From contig QHUF01000026.1 in assembly GCA_003221075.1 (NCBI GenBank), positions 1-6,564 of the forward strand: DNA of 6,564 nt, read 5' to 3'. Of the stretch, positions 5,365 to 6,564 are shown in pieces; the first letter of the stretch is position 1, and each line of letters opens with the position of its first letter. Both the position numbers and the translations under genes were made by a program. A model generated the notes under the pieces. The model had not been told where the DNA came from. It worked only from the letters and a program-made list of their open reading frames with translations, and did not search any database. The DNA comes from Gemmatimonadota bacterium (GTDB lineage Bacteria; Gemmatimonadota; Gemmatimonadetes; Gemmatimonadales; GWC2-71-9).

Positions 5365-5925
5365 TCACTCCCGGCGATCGTCGAGATAACCACGCAATTC
5401 GTTACGGGCTCGATGGATATAAGTTTTGACCGTTCCCAGGGGCAGATCGAGCGTTTCCGCGATTTCCTCGTAGGAATAGCCCTCGACGTGGCGTAGCAGA
5501 ATGCACGACCGGTACTCCGGCCGCAGCCGGGCGATGGCCCGCTCGATGGCCGTCCCAAGCTCGCGGCTCTCCACTTCGTCGAGCGGACTCTCGGCGCGGT
5601 CGCCGAGCTGCAACGACGTCGCGCGCACCTGGTCGGGCGTCTCGGCACTGGGCGCGCCATCGAGCGACAGCGTGTCGATGCTCTTGCGCCGCAGATGATC
5701 GATCGCGGCGTTGTTCGCGATCTTGAAAATCCAGGATGAGAACTTGAACTCCGGCCGGTACGATTTGATCCCGTTCAGGACCTTGATGAACGTTTCCTGC
5801 GCGAGATCCTCGGCGAGCGCGCGATCGCGCACCATCCGATAGAGCAACGAAAACACGGGACGCTCGTAGCGACGCACGAGCTCGCGGAATGCCGCGTCAT
5901 GACCCTGCTTTGCCCACGCCACCAC
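5365..5925 (-). CDS. ECF (sigma-70 group 4) RNA polymerase sigma factor
   Basis: From GTG 5923-5925 the protein has 186 residues and the two domains of an ECF sigma factor. Sigma-2 (about 8-82) contains AFRELVRRYERPVFSLLYRM, AEDLAQETFIKVL and FSSWIFKIANNAAIDHLRR, covering core-polymerase binding and -10 recognition. A linker (about 83-120) follows. Sigma-4 (about 121-181) contains ARLRPEYRSCILLRHVEGYS and the helix-turn-helix YEEIAETLDLPLGTVKTYIHRARNEL that reads the -35 element. Upstream of the GTG the open frame encodes LNAASDQQ, giving SDQQVVAWAKQG, a typical ECF N-terminus, so the real start is probably further upstream; no ATG, GTG or TTG exists there before a stop, only CTG at 5947-5949. 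The anti-sigma gene follows directly, and ubiE is divergent. Its regulon cannot be told from the sequence; a link to the neighbouring stressosome is not shown. Confidence 0.93.
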   Translation of the reverse strand: MVAWAKQGHDAAFRELVRRYERPVFSLLYRMVRDRALAEDLAQETFIKVLNGIKSYRPEFKFSSWIFKIANNAAIDHLRRKSIDTLSLDGAPSAETPDQVRATSLQLGDRAESPLDEVESRELGTAIERAIARLRPEYRSCILLRHVEGYSYEEIAETLDLPLGTVKTYIHRARNELRGYLDDRRE

Positions 5926-5974
5926 TTGCTGATCGCTGGCGGCGTTCAGGTGGTCCGGCCTATCTTTCGCGCCT

Positions 5975-6564
5975 ATGGGTCGCTCCGCAGCCTACGTGCG
6001 CAACATGTTCACCGCGATCGCTCCGCGCTACGACTTCCTGAACCACCTGCTCAGCCTCAACGTGGATCGGTCCTGGCGGCGCACCGCCGTGGCGCGCCTC
6101 GGCTGGGAAGCTAAACCCGACGGCACGTATCTCGATCTCTGCGCCGGCACCTTGGACCTTGCCGCCGAGCTCACCCGGCAGGCCGGTTTTCGCGGCCGCG
6201 TGATCGGCGCCGACTTCGTGGTCCCGATGCTGGCGCAGGGCAGGGACAAATCCCCCCGCACTGCTCCGGTCGCCGCCGACGCGTTGGCGCTGCCGTTTCC
6301 CGCGGCGCGGTTCGACGGCGCGCTGGTGGGATTTGGCGTACGCAATCTCGCCGACCTGGACAGCGGCCTCTGCGAAGCGGCCCGGGTGCTGAAACCCGGT
6401 GCGCGGCTCGTCATTCTCGAGTTCGCCACGCCCCGGTTCGCGCCGCTGCGCGCGATCTACCTCTTCTACTTCCGGCGAATTCTCCCCGCTATCGGTCGGC
6501 TCGTGTCGAAACATAGGGAAGCCTATACCTACCTGCCAGAGTCGGTGCTCGCATTTCCGGAGCC
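5975..6564 (+). CDS. ubiE: Demethylmenaquinone/ubiquinone methyltransferase UbiE/MenG (3' truncated by window edge)
   Basis: The frame from ATG 5975 is open to the right edge (196 full codons); the family is usually about 230-250 residues, so only the C-terminal end is missing. It is a SAM-dependent methyltransferase that makes menaquinone by C-methylation of demethylmenaquinone (or acts on the benzoquinol precursor in ubiquinone makers). Marks: VRNMFTAIAPRYDFLNHLLSL (8-28) matches the UbiE N-terminal signature; LDLCAGTLDLA (53-63) is the SAM-binding motif I; GFGVRNLADL (119-128), RVLKPGARLVILEFATP (137-153) and YTYLPESVLAFP (184-195) are family blocks. Motif I reads GTLD where many members have GTGD, and the N-terminal signature has Asp where the PROSITE pattern has His. 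The start fits the family N-terminus, though no ribosome site is visible. It is divergent from the ECF sigma gene. Confidence 0.93.
   Translation, partial: MGRSAAYVRNMFTAIAPRYDFLNHLLSLNVDRSWRRTAVARLGWEAKPDGTYLDLCAGTLDLAAELTRQAGFRGRVIGADFVVPMLAQGRDKSPRTAPVAADALALPFPAARFDGALVGFGVRNLADLDSGLCEAARVLKPGARLVILEFATPRFAPLRAIYLFYFRRILPAIGRLVSKHREAYTYLPESVLAFPE

Noticed and set aside
4963..5496. 177-codon plus-strand frame spanning the palindrome and opposite the anti-sigma and sigma genes
   Set aside because: No family resemblance; both minus-strand genes underneath have clear motifs and a ribosome site.
5961..5966. TATCTT eight bases before the ubiE ATG as a -10 box of a leaderless promoter
   Set aside because: No -35-like hexamer occurs at a 16-18 base spacing (about 5937-5944 reads GC-rich) and a single hexamer is weak evidence.
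6002..6009. AACATGTT 8-bp palindrome near the ubiE start
   Set aside because: Lies inside conserved UbiE codons (Asn-Met-Phe) and is short enough to arise by chance.
5926..6060. ECF-type autoregulatory promoter (GAAC ... CGT) upstream of the sigma gene
   Set aside because: A TGAACA on the minus strand is present, but no matching -10 element lies at 16-17 bases spacing, so autoregulation cannot be claimed.
5960..6514. 184-codon minus-strand frame opposite ubiE
   Set aside because: The plus strand encodes UbiE with all family blocks; the minus frame is motif-free.

Overview
GC-rich bacterial DNA with tightly packed genes. A free-standing RsbR-RsbS-RsbT-RsbX stressosome module, menaquinone-type UbiE, an ECF sigma factor with a small zinc-type anti-sigma, and strongly GC-ending codons suggest an environmental, non-Bacillus lineage. 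Gemmatimonadota or a similar phylum is my best guess. That is an inference from gene content and style, not something the sequence proves.

Layout. Bases 2-4286 carry a co-directional plus-strand run with almost no gaps: the C-terminal part of a MASE1-like/GGDEF cyclic-dinucleotide cyclase (cut by the left edge), rsbR, rsbS, rsbT, rsbX and a MATE transporter. A SAM hydroxide adenosyltransferase (DUF62) gene follows at 4290-5030 and is interrupted by an in-frame TAA at 4470. A perfect 22-bp palindrome at 5039-5060 lies between this run and a convergent minus-strand pair, an ECF sigma factor (5365-5925) followed by its putative anti-sigma factor (5086-5331). Divergent from the sigma gene, with 49 bases between the start codons, is the 5' part of ubiE/menG (5975 to the right edge). 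There is no gene-free stretch over 300 bases, and I saw no tRNA, rRNA, CRISPR array or insertion sequence.

How the genes fit together. In Bacillus, RsbR and RsbS form a stressosome that holds the kinase RsbT. Stress makes RsbT phosphorylate the STAS proteins and leave to activate the phosphatase RsbU, and RsbX resets the complex. Here RsbX directly follows RsbT, and RsbU, RsbV, RsbW and SigB are not in the window, so the output must lie elsewhere. The adjacent GGDEF cyclase is an attractive candidate target or partner. It carries Ser where canonical diguanylate cyclases have the guanine-contacting Asp (PleD Asp344). The same swap marks the Hypr GGDEF enzymes that make 3',3'-cGAMP, so a stressosome linked to cGAMP signalling is the most interesting hypothesis here.

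Oddities. The MATE and ECF sigma genes both have family-like sequence extending upstream of any ATG, GTG or TTG start. The DUF62 gene is split by a stop whose bases also form a Shine-Dalgarno-like TAAGG just before a GTG. Third-position GC falls sharply beyond that stop.
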